A stretch of 10,806 nt of DNA from an uncultured Oscillospiraceae bacterium. GTDB taxonomy: Bacteria > Bacillota_A > Clostridia > Oscillospirales > Oscillospiraceae. The notes under the pieces are model-generated. The model saw only the letters and a list, made by a program, of their open reading frames with translations, made no database searches and was not told the origin of the DNA. The stretch lies in contig CAJUAW010000100.1 of the NCBI GenBank assembly GCA_910584605.1, positions 1 to 10,806 of the forward strand, given 5' to 3'. A program made the translations under genes and the position numbers. This document shows, in pieces, positions 1 to 6,196 of this stretch. The stretch's first letter is position 1. Each line of letters begins with the position of its first letter.

Positions 1-53
1 CCAGGCCAGGCGAACAGCGCATCTTTTTTACCGCAAGAAAGGAACCGTAATTC

Positions 54-932
54 ATGACCAACGAGATTGTAAGAGCCATCACCGGCAACGGTTTGGTAAA
101 AGCCGCCGCCATTACCGGCCGGGACATCGTGGAGCGGGCCCGGAACATCCACAAGCTCCTGCCCATGGGCACCGCCGCCCTGGGCCGCACCCTGCTGGGG
201 GCCTCCCTCATGGGGGACATGCTCAAGGAGGAGCAGGGTTCCCTCACCCTCCAAATCAGGGGGGGCGGGCCGCTGGGGACCATCCTGGCCGTCTCCGACT
301 GCGGGGGCAACGTGCGGGGCTACGTCCAGAACCCCCAGGTGGAGTTGATGGAGAAGTCCCCCGGCAAGCTGGACGTGGGGGCTGCCGTGGGGCTGGACGG
401 CACCCTCACCGTCATCAAGGACATCGGCCTGAAGGAGCCCTACGTGGGGTCCATCGGTCTGTTTTCCGGGGAGATCGCCGACGACCTGGCGATGTACTTT
501 GTGGAAAGCGAGCAGATCCCCACCGCCTGCGCCCTGGGGGTGCTGGTGGGCCTGGACCAGTCCGTCACCGCCGCCGGAGGCTACCTCATCCAGCTTCTCC
601 CCGGAGCGGGGGAGGACACGATCGAACGGATCGAGGCGGGGGTACGGGCGATGGGCTCGGTCAGCCACGCGCTGGCTGGCGGCCTGGACGGAGAGGGCCT
701 GCTGCGGGCCGTCCTACCGGGCTTCCAGCTGGAGATTTTGGAAAAACATCCGGTGGAGTACCGGTGCTGCTGCTCCCGGGACCGGGTGAGCCGGGCCCTC
801 ATCAGCATAGGCCGGAAGGACCTGACCGAGCTGATCCAGGAGCAGGGCCAGGCGGAGCTGACCTGTCAGTTCTGCGACCAGGTGTACCGCTTCTCCCGGC
901 AGGAGCTGGAGCAGCTTTTGGCCGAGATGTAA
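54..932 (+). CDS. hslO: Hsp33 redox-regulated molecular chaperone
   Basis: Encodes a 292-residue cytosolic holdase chaperone of the Hsp33 family. These proteins are zinc-bound and inactive in reducing conditions; oxidation forms disulfides, releases zinc and exposes the client-binding surface. The C-terminal zinc centre is visible as a CxC at residues 238-240 (part of a Cys triplet) and a CxxC at 271-274, separated by 30 residues, which fits the family pattern CxC-X27-32-CxxC. The N-terminal domain is intact and the length matches the usual 290-300 residues. The ATG at 54 is preceded by AAAGGA at 38-43, 10 nt upstream. Only 53 bp lie upstream in the window and no promoter is visible there, so the gene may be expressed from further left, possibly with an upstream gene. 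It converges on pfkA. Identification is secure. Confidence 0.97.
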   Translation: MTNEIVRAITGNGLVKAAAITGRDIVERARNIHKLLPMGTAALGRTLLGASLMGDMLKEEQGSLTLQIRGGGPLGTILAVSDCGGNVRGYVQNPQVELMEKSPGKLDVGAAVGLDGTLTVIKDIGLKEPYVGSIGLFSGEIADDLAMYFVESEQIPTACALGVLVGLDQSVTAAGGYLIQLLPGAGEDTIERIEAGVRAMGSVSHALAGGLDGEGLLRAVLPGFQLEILEKHPVEYRCCCSRDRVSRALISIGRKDLTELIQEQGQAELTCQFCDQVYRFSRQELEQLLAEM

Positions 933-933
933 C

Positions 934-969
934 AGGACCGGGCGGCTGAGCCGTCCGGTCCTTTGTTTT
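934..969 (+). terminator. Intrinsic terminator of hslO
   Basis: A 13-bp stem (934-946 with 950-962, one G-T wobble) with a 3-nt loop starts 2 nt after the hslO stop and is followed by TTGTTTT. On the minus strand the same hairpin lies 10 nt past the pfkA stop but has no U-tract after it, so it is a good terminator for hslO and at best a weak one for pfkA. Confidence 0.88.
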
Positions 970-971
970 GC

Positions 972-1982
972 TTATTTCAGCTTGCTGCCCCCGTTGGTCA
1001 GCGCCTCCAGCAGGCGGTAGCGGTCCATGTGGAACTCCTTTGTCATCTGCAGCGCCTCCTCCATCTCAATGCGCATGGTGCAGCCGCTCTGGACCGAGAT
1101 CACACAGTTCTCATCCCCCTCCACCAGGGACATAACCGCCTCGTAGCCCATGCAGCTGGCGGTCTCCCGGTCCTGGACGCTGGGGCTGCCGCCCCGCTGG
1201 ATGTGGCCCAGCACGGTGACGCGGGGATCAATCCCCAGCTCCTGATGGATGCGGTCACCGATCTCCACGGCGCTGCCGCAGCCCTCGGCCACCACCACCA
1301 TGTAGTGGGTGGTGCCCGCCAGACGGGCCCGGCGGATCTTGTCCACAATGTCCCGTTCAAAATCCAGCTCCCGCTCGGGGATCAGCACGGCGGTTGCGCC
1401 CACCGCAATGCCCACGGCCAGGGCCAGATAGCCGGCGTGGCGGCCCATGACCTCCACCACCGAGCACCGCTCGTGGGACTGCATGGTGTCCCGCAGCTTG
1501 TCGATGCACTCGATGGCGGTGTTGCAGGCGGTATCGAAGCCGATGGTATAGTAGGAGCAGCCGATGTCATTGTCGATGGTGGCGGGGATGCCCACCACCT
1601 GCAGGCTCATGCCCCGCTGGGCCGCCTGGCGGCTCAGGGCCAGCGCCCCCCGGAAGGTACCGTCGCCGCCGATGGCCACGATGCCGTCCAGCCCCAGCAG
1701 GCGGCAGGTGTTCAGGGCCTTGTCCCGCCCGGCCTCCTCCATAAACTCCTCGCTGCGGGCGGTGTACAGCAGGGTGCCCCCTTTGTTGATAATGTGGCTG
1801 ACGCTGCTGCCGGTGAGCGGGACAAAGTCGCTGTTGATCAGGCCGTTCCAGCCCCGGCGGATGCCGACGCACTCGATGCCCTGGCCCACCGCCGTACGCA
1901 CCACAGCCCGGACGGCCGCGTTCATGCCCGGCGCGTCTCCGCCGCTGGTCAGCACGCCGATCCGTTTGATGTTATCCCCCAT
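972..1982 (-). CDS. pfkA: ATP-dependent 6-phosphofructokinase
   Basis: Encodes a 336-residue phosphofructokinase that phosphorylates fructose 6-phosphate to fructose 1,6-bisphosphate, the committed step of glycolysis, in the cytosol. Visible family motifs in order: GGDAPGMN (14-21) at the nucleotide site; GGDGTFRG (105-112), where Gly follows the Asp as in ATP-using enzymes rather than the GGDD of many PPi-dependent ones; PATIDND (133-139) with the catalytic Asp region; MGRHAG (179-184), which binds fructose 6-phosphate; and IQRGGSP (261-267). The Escherichia-type motif is PGTIDND, so Ala replaces a Gly here. The length is close to the usual 320-340. The ATG has a full AGGAGG site (complement of 1991-1996) 8 nt upstream. 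It is a single-gene unit with its own promoter, divergent from the tRNA cluster and convergent with hslO. Allosteric control cannot be read from sequence. Confidence 0.96.
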   Translation of the reverse strand: MGDNIKRIGVLTSGGDAPGMNAAVRAVVRTAVGQGIECVGIRRGWNGLINSDFVPLTGSSVSHIINKGGTLLYTARSEEFMEEAGRDKALNTCRLLGLDGIVAIGGDGTFRGALALSRQAAQRGMSLQVVGIPATIDNDIGCSYYTIGFDTACNTAIECIDKLRDTMQSHERCSVVEVMGRHAGYLALAVGIAVGATAVLIPERELDFERDIVDKIRRARLAGTTHYMVVVAEGCGSAVEIGDRIHQELGIDPRVTVLGHIQRGGSPSVQDRETASCMGYEAVMSLVEGDENCVISVQSGCTMRIEMEEALQMTKEFHMDRYRLLEALTNGGSKLK

Positions 1983-2045
1983 AATGCAGACCTCCTCATC
2001 ATTACACGCCCCACAGGTGGACGCCGCTTGTGATTATACGCTACA

Positions 2046-2074
2046 ATTATGTCATCGATTTTTTGGAATGTCAA
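2046..2074 (-). promoter_or_regulatory. Promoter of pfkA
   Basis: On the minus strand, TTGACA (2074-2069) is followed after exactly 17 nt by CATAAT (2051-2046). This predicts a start near 2039 and a leader of about 56 nt. A second TATAAT lies just downstream (2038-2033) but has no acceptable -35 box at 17 nt, so the first pair is preferred. Confidence 0.75.
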
Positions 2075-2118
2075 GCGCCAGGGACAAGACCGGCCTGGTA
2101 AACCCCGCCAAATTTTTC

Positions 2119-2151
2119 AAAAAAGACGCCAAAAAAATTCTCGGTAAAAAA
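2119..2151 (+). promoter_or_regulatory. A-tracts upstream of the tRNA promoter
   Basis: Runs of A at 2119-2124, 2131-2137 and 2146-2151, spaced 12-15 bp, lie upstream of the tRNA -35 box in an otherwise GC-rich genome. Such tracts act as UP elements or bend DNA at strong stable-RNA promoters. The role is inferred from position only. Confidence 0.4.
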
Positions 2152-2164
2152 TCTCAATTTCCTG

Positions 2165-2193
2165 TTGACAAGTCGGCCTATGTCGAGTATAAT
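2165..2193 (+). promoter_or_regulatory. Consensus promoter of the tRNA cluster
   Basis: TTGACA (2165-2170), a 17-nt spacer and TATAAT (2188-2193) match the housekeeping sigma factor consensus at all 12 positions with optimal spacing. The start is expected at G2200, 26 nt before tRNA-Val. A perfect match fits a highly expressed stable-RNA operon. Confidence 0.93.
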
Positions 2194-2225
2194 AATCAAG
2201 CCGTCGCAAGTGAGGCGGCACACCG

Positions 2226-2301
2226 GGGAGCATAGCTCAGCTGGTAGAGCACATGCCTTACAAGCATGGGGTCACAGGTTCGAGCCCTGTTGTTCCCACC
2301 A
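2226..2301 (+). tRNA. tRNA-Val (anticodon TAC)
   Basis: A 76-nt cloverleaf with encoded CCA (2299-2301). Acceptor GGGAGCA pairs with TGTTCCC (one G-T). The anticodon stem CATGC/GCATG encloses the loop CTTACAA, giving anticodon TAC. The TTCGAGC T-loop is standard. First gene of the cluster. Confidence 0.97.
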
Positions 2302-2329
2302 CTTCGATCCCATCCCCCCCGGACTACCT

Positions 2330-2406
<77 letters not shown>

Positions 2407-2411
2407 TTTTT

Positions 2412-2487
2412 GCCTCTGTAGCTCAGTTGGTAGAGCAGGGGACTGAAAATCCCCGTGTCGTTGGTTCGATTCCGACCGGAGGCACCA
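2412..2487 (+). tRNA. tRNA-Phe (anticodon GAA)
   Basis: A 76-nt cloverleaf with encoded CCA. Acceptor GCCTCTG pairs with CGGAGGC, the anticodon stem is GGGGA/TCCCC, and the loop CTGAAAA gives anticodon GAA. Discriminator A73 fits tRNA-Phe. It is separated from tRNA-Asp by only 5 nt. Confidence 0.97.
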
Positions 2488-2520
2488 TCCTCCGCAGGGC
2501 AACCTGCGGAGGACCCAAAT

Positions 2521-2596
2521 GCGAGTGTAGCTCATCTGGTAGAGCGCCACCTTGCCAAGGTGGAGGTAGCGAGTTCGAGCCTCGTCACTCGCTCCA
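2521..2596 (+). tRNA. tRNA-Gly (anticodon GCC)
   Basis: A 76-nt cloverleaf with encoded CCA. Acceptor GCGAGTG pairs with CACTCGC, the anticodon stem is CCACC/GGTGG, and the loop TTGCCAA gives anticodon GCC. A strong terminator begins at its last base. Confidence 0.97.
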
Positions 2597-2627
2597 AACG
2601 GGGCAAAGCGTGTTTGCCCCGTTTTTT
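2596..2627 (+). terminator. Intrinsic terminator inside the tRNA cluster
   Basis: A 12-bp perfect stem (2596-2607 with 2613-2624) with loop GCGTG, whose GC-rich core (2599-2604) is followed by six T (2622-2627). It lies between tRNA-Gly and tRNA-Cys, so tRNA-Cys either depends on readthrough or has its own promoter. I see no convincing promoter in 2628-2671. Confidence 0.85.
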
Positions 2628-2671
2628 CCTCATAACATTTCTTCCCGGGTCCGCGTATCCCAACCCAAGCC

Positions 2672-2746
2672 GGTGCCATAGCCAAGTGGTAAGGCAGAGC
2701 TCTGCAAAAGCTCCACTCCCCAGTTCGAATCTGGGTGGCACCTCCA
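2672..2746 (+). tRNA. tRNA-Cys (anticodon GCA)
   Basis: A 75-nt cloverleaf with encoded CCA. Acceptor GGTGCCA pairs with TGGCACC, the anticodon stem is GAGCT/AGCTC, and the loop CTGCAAA gives anticodon GCA. Discriminator is T73 (U73 in the RNA), the identity base of tRNA-Cys. It is set apart from the other four tRNAs by a 76-nt gap that contains a terminator. Confidence 0.96.
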
Positions 2747-2754
2747 ATCAGATG

Positions 2755-2792
2755 AAGGACACCGCATGTTAATGCGGTGTCCTTTCTGTTTC
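2755..2792 (+). terminator. Terminator after tRNA-Cys
   Basis: A perfect 13-bp stem (2755-2767 with 2772-2784) with loop GTTA, followed by a T-rich but interrupted tract (TCTGTTTC). It starts 8 nt after the CCA end of tRNA-Cys. Confidence 0.82.
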
Positions 2793-2859
2793 GCTTCCCT
2801 TTCCCCGGGGGTTCCCTTCTGCCCGGGCGGTTCCCGCCGTTGTTGGCCCTTGCCGGAGT

Positions 2860-2894
2860 ACAAAGACGGGCGGCGTCTTGCTGACACCGCCCGT
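2860..2894 (-). terminator. Terminator of nhaC
   Basis: A 12-bp stem (2866-2877 with 2883-2894, one wobble) and a 5-nt loop, followed on the minus strand by CTTTGT. It lies about 80 nt past the nhaC stop. The 71 nt between the tRNA-Cys terminator and this hairpin (2793-2859) and the stretch 2895-2975 show nothing I can name. Confidence 0.7.
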
Positions 2895-2975
2895 GTTCTG
2901 CGTTCCCTGCCTTGCGCCGCACTGCGTTTCACAGCGCCGCCGTCAGACAGCGGACGTCTCTGCATGCAGTCATGC

Positions 2976-4487
2976 TCAGGCTTTGGACTTCTGCTTTCTG
3001 TAGGGCTGGCCCTCCAGGTTTTTCAGCGTGAGGCCGGTGATCGCAAACAGGATATTCATCAAAGGCATCATCCAGTTGAACAGCGCGAAGGGCGCGTAGG
3101 AGGCCACATTGATGTCCAGCGTCTTGGAAATAAAGGCGCCGCAGGTGTTCCAGGGGATCAGAGCGGAGGTCACCGTGCCGGCGCCCTCCAGCGCGGAGGA
3201 CAGCACGGTGGGATGCAGGCCCATCTTGCGGTACTCCTCGGCGTACATACGGCCGGGGACCACGATGGAGATGTACTGCTCCGGCATGGTCATGTTGGAG
3301 AAGACGCAGGTGGCCTCGGTGAGGGTGACCAGGCCGACGGGGCCCTTGGCCAGCTTCTTCAGCTGATCCACGACGACCTCCAGCTGGTGAGTATCCTCCA
3401 TGATGCCGCCGAACATCATGGCGATGATGGTCATGGAGACGGAGAACATCATACCCAGAATGCCGCCGCTCTCCAGCAGGCGGGTCATGGTATAGGCGGT
3501 CTCCTCCGACAGGGTGGCGTCGAACATCGCCAGCACTTCGTCGCTGAAGGTGTAGCCGTTGATGCCGAAGTCAAAAATACTGCCCAGGTTGCAGGCGGGC
3601 TGGAAGATCATGCCCAGCGCGCCGCCGACTACGATGCCCAGCGTGATGCCGGGGATGGCGGGTACCTTCATGGCCACCGCCACGATGACCACCACGGGGG
3701 GCAGCAGCAGGATGGGATTGATGTGGAACACGCCGCCCTCTGCGGCGTTCAGAGCCATAGCAAACTCATTGACCCGGCTCAGGTCGGCGTCGCCGCCATG
3801 GTACTGGACCGCGCCCATGATGCCGAAGATGACCAGCACGATGCCGTAGGTCACGGCAGTGGGCATCAGCATGGCCTTGACATGGCTCATAACGTCAGTA
3901 CCGGCCATGGCGGGAGCCAGGTTGGTGGTGTCGGACAGGGGAGACATCTTGTCGCCGAAGTATGCGCCGGACAGGATCGCGCCGGCAGTCATAGCAGGAT
4001 TCATGCCCAGGCCGTAGCCAATGCCCATCAGAGCCACGCCCATGGTGCCCATGGTACCCCAAGAGGTGCCGGTGGCCAGGGAAGTGATGGAGCAGATCAG
4101 CACGGTTGCGACAAAGAAGATGGCGGGGTGCAGGATCTTCAGGCCGTAGTAGATCATGGCGGGCACCACACCGGCGTCGATCCAGGTGCCGATGAGGATG
4201 CCGACGATGATCAGGATGCAGCAGGACTGGAGGGCCTTATAGATGCCGTCCATCATGGATTTTTCGATCTCTTCCCAGGTGTAGCCCAGATACATCGCCA
4301 TCAGGGCCGCGGCGCAGACGCCTACAAACATGGGAACATGGGGGTCGACCTCATAGTGCATGATGCCCACCGCCAGGGCAAGGATCAGAACCGCCAGGGT
4401 AATCAGGGCCTCCCAAAGCTTTGGCATGCGGCCTTTACTGGCTTTCTTGTTTTCACTCACTGATGTTACCAACCTTTCTTCATGCAT
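2976..4487 (-). CDS. nhaC: NhaC-family Na+/H+ antiporter
   Basis: Encodes a 503-residue polytopic inner-membrane protein of the NhaC antiporter family. These proteins exchange Na+ (and sometimes organic anions, as in the malate/lactate antiporter MleN) for protons. The family signature GDKMSPLSDTTNLAPAM is at 178-194, preceded by the Gly/Ser/Thr-rich GTSWGTMGTMG (140-150), and SALIPWNTCG is at 441-450. Many hydrophobic segments span about 25-490, for example 26-43, 52-69, 90-115 and 210-227. I chose the ATG at 4487. The same frame stays open to a TTG at 4526, but those 13 extra codons run through a GC palindrome and lack a ribosome binding site, whereas 4487 has AGGGGAG (4497-4491) just upstream. 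It is monocistronic with its own promoter and terminator. Ion versus organic-anion specificity cannot be decided from sequence, so the symbol is a family name. Confidence 0.92.
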   Translation of the reverse strand: MHEERLVTSVSENKKASKGRMPKLWEALITLAVLILALAVGIMHYEVDPHVPMFVGVCAAALMAMYLGYTWEEIEKSMMDGIYKALQSCCILIIVGILIGTWIDAGVVPAMIYYGLKILHPAIFFVATVLICSITSLATGTSWGTMGTMGVALMGIGYGLGMNPAMTAGAILSGAYFGDKMSPLSDTTNLAPAMAGTDVMSHVKAMLMPTAVTYGIVLVIFGIMGAVQYHGGDADLSRVNEFAMALNAAEGGVFHINPILLLPPVVVIVAVAMKVPAIPGITLGIVVGGALGMIFQPACNLGSIFDFGINGYTFSDEVLAMFDATLSEETAYTMTRLLESGGILGMMFSVSMTIIAMMFGGIMEDTHQLEVVVDQLKKLAKGPVGLVTLTEATCVFSNMTMPEQYISIVVPGRMYAEEYRKMGLHPTVLSSALEGAGTVTSALIPWNTCGAFISKTLDINVASYAPFALFNWMMPLMNILFAITGLTLKNLEGQPYRKQKSKA

Positions 4488-4490
4488 ACA

Positions 4491-4522
4491 CTCCCCTGTC
4501 CGGGAGCCGGTCCGGCTCCCGG
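4491..4522 (-). promoter_or_regulatory. 23-bp palindrome next to the nhaC ribosome binding site
   Basis: Arms of 11 bp (4500-4510 and 4512-4522, CCGGGAGCCGG and its complement) flank a single central base. The palindrome ends 2 nt before AGGGGAG (4497-4491). In RNA it can fold into a 9-bp hairpin with a 5-nt loop. Alternatively its CTCCC (4506-4502) can pair with the GGGAG (4495-4491) of the ribosome binding site. It could be a translational switch or a repressor operator; which one is not known. Confidence 0.6.
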
Positions 4523-4551
4523 GCAAACAAATGCATCTGTTTTGGATAACG

Positions 4552-4599
4552 TTACGTTTTCTGGTAATCCGTGGGTACTCTGCGCAGGGTCAATCGCAA
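4552..4599 (-). CDS. Possible leader peptide upstream of nhaC (15 codons)
   Basis: In the nhaC leader, GGAGG (4611-4607) is followed 7 nt later by TTG (4599) and 15 codons up to TAA (4554-4552). An in-frame GTG at 4602 is the other possible start. From the GTG the peptide would read MLRLTLRRVPTDYQKT. Three of its codons are for Arg and there is no hydrophobic segment. It ends about 30 nt before the palindrome that adjoins the nhaC ribosome binding site, an arrangement known from translational attenuators. It has no homology support and a non-ATG start, and the purine-rich leader makes chance Shine-Dalgarno matches likely. Treat it as a candidate only. Confidence 0.2.
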   Translation of the reverse strand: MRLTLRRVPTDYQKT

Positions 4600-4601
4600 C
4601 A

Positions 4602-4626
4602 CCTCTCCTCCCCGTTTCCTCTCCTC
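4602..4626. repeat. 9-bp direct repeat in a pyrimidine tract
   Basis: CCTCTCCTC occurs at 4602-4610 and 4618-4626, with a 16-bp period, inside an almost pure pyrimidine tract (4602-4630). In the nhaC transcript this reads as two GAGGAGAGG, each resembling a ribosome binding site. Only the downstream one is followed by a possible start codon. Confidence 0.5.
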
Positions 4627-4628
4627 TT

Positions 4629-4669
4629 CCGCCGTGTCCGGACGCGGCGGACGGCCCAACCTGGGCCGT
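4629..4669 (-). other. Tandem GC-rich hairpins at the 5' end of the nhaC leader
   Basis: Two hairpins abut with no gap. One has an 8-bp stem and 3-nt loop (4651-4658 with 4662-4669). The other has a 6-bp stem (4629-4634 with 4645-4650), then a mismatch and a 3-bp inner stem. The first begins about where transcription should start. They could protect the 5' end or form part of a regulatory RNA. I do not recognise a known riboswitch class. Confidence 0.55.
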
Positions 4670-4675
4670 GGTTTT

Positions 4676-4704
4676 ATTATACTACAGTGTCAGCACAAAT
4701 GCAA
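4676..4704 (-). promoter_or_regulatory. Predicted promoter of nhaC
   Basis: On the minus strand TATAAT (4681-4676) is preceded at 17 nt by TTGCAT (4704-4699): a perfect -10 with a weak -35. The predicted start is near 4669, giving a leader of about 180 nt. No better pair is seen closer to the gene. Confidence 0.55.
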
Positions 4705-4839
4705 GCCTTTTTCCTTTTGTATTCAATTCCGGAACGTAAAACCCCATATTCTCCGGCTTTTATCGGCGTTTTTCGCCAAAAGAAATCGGGAAGTCCCCGT
4801 TTTCGCTATGCGTTTCTGACAATGCGCGGCGGCATCCGC
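4705..4839. other. Intergenic stretch without recognised content
   Basis: Between the nhaC promoter and the arg operon terminator I find no gene. There are only short imperfect hairpins, for example GGCG-TTTTT-CGCC at about 4764, none convincing as a terminator or regulatory site. Confidence 0.5.
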
Positions 4840-4863
4840 AAAAAAGCTGCAGGAATTCCTGCA
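4840..4863 (-). terminator. Intrinsic terminator of the arg operon
   Basis: A perfect 16-bp palindrome (4848-4863), TGCAGG-AATT-CCTGCA, is followed on the minus strand by GC and six T (4845-4840). It lies about 75 nt past the argD stop, after a larger hairpin. Confidence 0.75.
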
Positions 4864-4880
4864 TGCAGGCGCATAACTGC

Positions 4881-4923
4881 CCCCTGGCAGACAGACGCCC
4901 GGGGAGGGGCTGTCTGCCAGGGG
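4881..4923 (-). other. 14-bp perfect hairpin just after argD
   Basis: Arms 4881-4894 and 4910-4923 pair without mismatch around a 15-nt GC-rich loop that can pair further. It starts 13 nt after the argD stop but has no U-tract. It probably stabilises the mRNA 3' end or helps pausing before the terminator at 4840-4863. Confidence 0.7.
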
Positions 4924-4936
4924 CGGAAGGTCTTGT

Positions 4937-6163
4937 TTACTTGCCCAGCTCGGTGAGGGCCTTGTCCACGGCGGCCGCCACGATGTCGCACTCCGCCTCA
5001 GAGGCGATCAGAGGCGGGATGAAGCGCAGCACGTTGCCGGCCGTGCAGTTGATGAGCACGTCCTGCTCGAAGCACTTGTCTACCACCTTGGGCCCGATCT
5101 CGTTGTCGGTCAGCTCCACGCCGTTGATCATGCCCATGCCCCGGACCTCTTTCACGGCCCCGGGATGCTTCTCGGCCACCTTGCGCAGCGCGGCGCGGAA
5201 ATACTCGCCGGTTTTGGCGGCATGCTCCATCACGCCCTCGTTGAGCATGGCGTCCAGGGTGGCGGCGGCCAGGCCGCAGGCCAGAGGACCGCCGGCGAAG
5301 GTGGAGCCGTGGGTGCCGGGGATCAGGGTCTTGGCGGCGTCGCCCCGGGCGCAGACCGCGCCGATGGGCACGCCGGAGCCCAGCGCCTTGGCCATGGAGC
5401 AGGTGTCGGGCTCCACGCCGTAGTTCTGATGGGCGAACAGCTTGCCGGTGCGGCCGGAGCCCACCTGCACCTCGTCGAACATCAGCAGGATGCCCCGCTC
5501 GTCACAGATGTCACGCAGGCCCTGGAGGAACTCCTGGGTGGCGGGACGGACGCCGCCCTCGCCCTGGACGGGCTCGGTGAGGATGGCGCACACCTTGTCG
5601 TCCAGCTGCTCCTTCACGGACTCCAGGTTGTTGAATTCCGCATAGCGGAAGCCCTCGGGCAGGGGGGAGTACCACTTGGGGTTGTGGACGATCTCCTGGC
5701 CGGTGGCGGTGGCGGTGGCCAGGGTGCGGCCGTGGAAGCTCTTCAGCATGCTGATGACCACGTAGCGCTCGGGGTGGCCGTGGTCCACGGCGTACTTCCG
5801 GGCCAGCTTGATCTGACCCTCGTTGGCCTCAGCGCCCGAGTTGGCGAAGAGCACCTTCTCAAAGCAGCTGTTCTCCACGATCATCTTGCAGACCTGGATG
5901 GCGGGGGCGTTGTAGTAGTAGTTGGAGCAGTGGAGCATGGTGTGAGCCCGCTCCTCCATGGCCTTCACGATGGCGGGATGGCAGTGGCCCAGGCCGTTGA
6001 CGGCGATGCCGCCCACAAAGTCCAAAAACTTGCGGCCGTCCAGGTCCCACACGTAGCAGCCCTCGCCCTTGTCCATGACGATGGGCATACGGGCGTGGTT
6101 GCCGTACAGATACTTGTCGGCGTCGGCAATGGCGGCGGCGTTGCTGGTATAATTCTGAAGCAT
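4937..6163 (-). CDS. argD: Acetylornithine aminotransferase
   Basis: Encodes a 408-residue PLP-dependent class III aminotransferase. It transfers an amino group from glutamate to N-acetylglutamate 5-semialdehyde, giving N-acetylornithine, in the cytosol. Visible features: SGAEANEGQIKLAR (109-122) at the PLP phosphate region, FHGRT (143-147), TEPVQGEGG (196-204), FDEVQ (229-233) with the Asp that contacts the pyridine nitrogen, the likely PLP Lys259 in MAKALG, and GTHGSTFAGGPLA (283-295). The length fits ArgD. The ATG at 6163 has a full AGGAGG 8 nt upstream. It is the last gene of argCJBD, 63 nt after argB with a GC hairpin between. ArgD relatives include succinyl-ornithine, ornithine and 4-aminobutyrate aminotransferases, but the operon context settles this assignment. 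The same enzyme may also serve lysine synthesis (succinyl-diaminopimelate), which is known for some ArgD proteins and not shown here. Confidence 0.95.
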   Translation of the reverse strand: MLQNYTSNAAAIADADKYLYGNHARMPIVMDKGEGCYVWDLDGRKFLDFVGGIAVNGLGHCHPAIVKAMEERAHTMLHCSNYYYNAPAIQVCKMIVENSCFEKVLFANSGAEANEGQIKLARKYAVDHGHPERYVVISMLKSFHGRTLATATATGQEIVHNPKWYSPLPEGFRYAEFNNLESVKEQLDDKVCAILTEPVQGEGGVRPATQEFLQGLRDICDERGILLMFDEVQVGSGRTGKLFAHQNYGVEPDTCSMAKALGSGVPIGAVCARGDAAKTLIPGTHGSTFAGGPLACGLAAATLDAMLNEGVMEHAAKTGEYFRAALRKVAEKHPGAVKEVRGMGMINGVELTDNEIGPKVVDKCFEQDVLINCTAGNVLRFIPPLIASEAECDIVAAAVDKALTELGK

Positions 6164-6196
6164 AGAGATGACCTCCTAAAATAAATTTTATACTGC

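Noticed and set aside
963..2033. 356-codon open frame on the plus strand across pfkA
   Set aside because: It is antisense to pfkA and its composition is a codon-bias artefact. The pfkA frame has all family motifs and a full ribosome binding site.
2033..2038. TATAAT on the minus strand as the main pfkA -10 box
   Set aside because: No acceptable -35 hexamer lies at 16-18 nt. The TTGACA/CATAAT pair just upstream is a better promoter.
2766..4463. 565-codon open frame on the plus strand across nhaC
   Set aside because: It is antisense to a clear membrane transporter, with low-complexity His/Gly/Asp/Gln composition and no plausible start. It is a mirror of GC-rich codon use.
4780..4805. CGGG-AAGTC-CCCG followed by T residues as a terminator
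   Set aside because: Only a 4-bp stem. There is no gene ending nearby on the plus strand, and the arg operon already has a better terminator.
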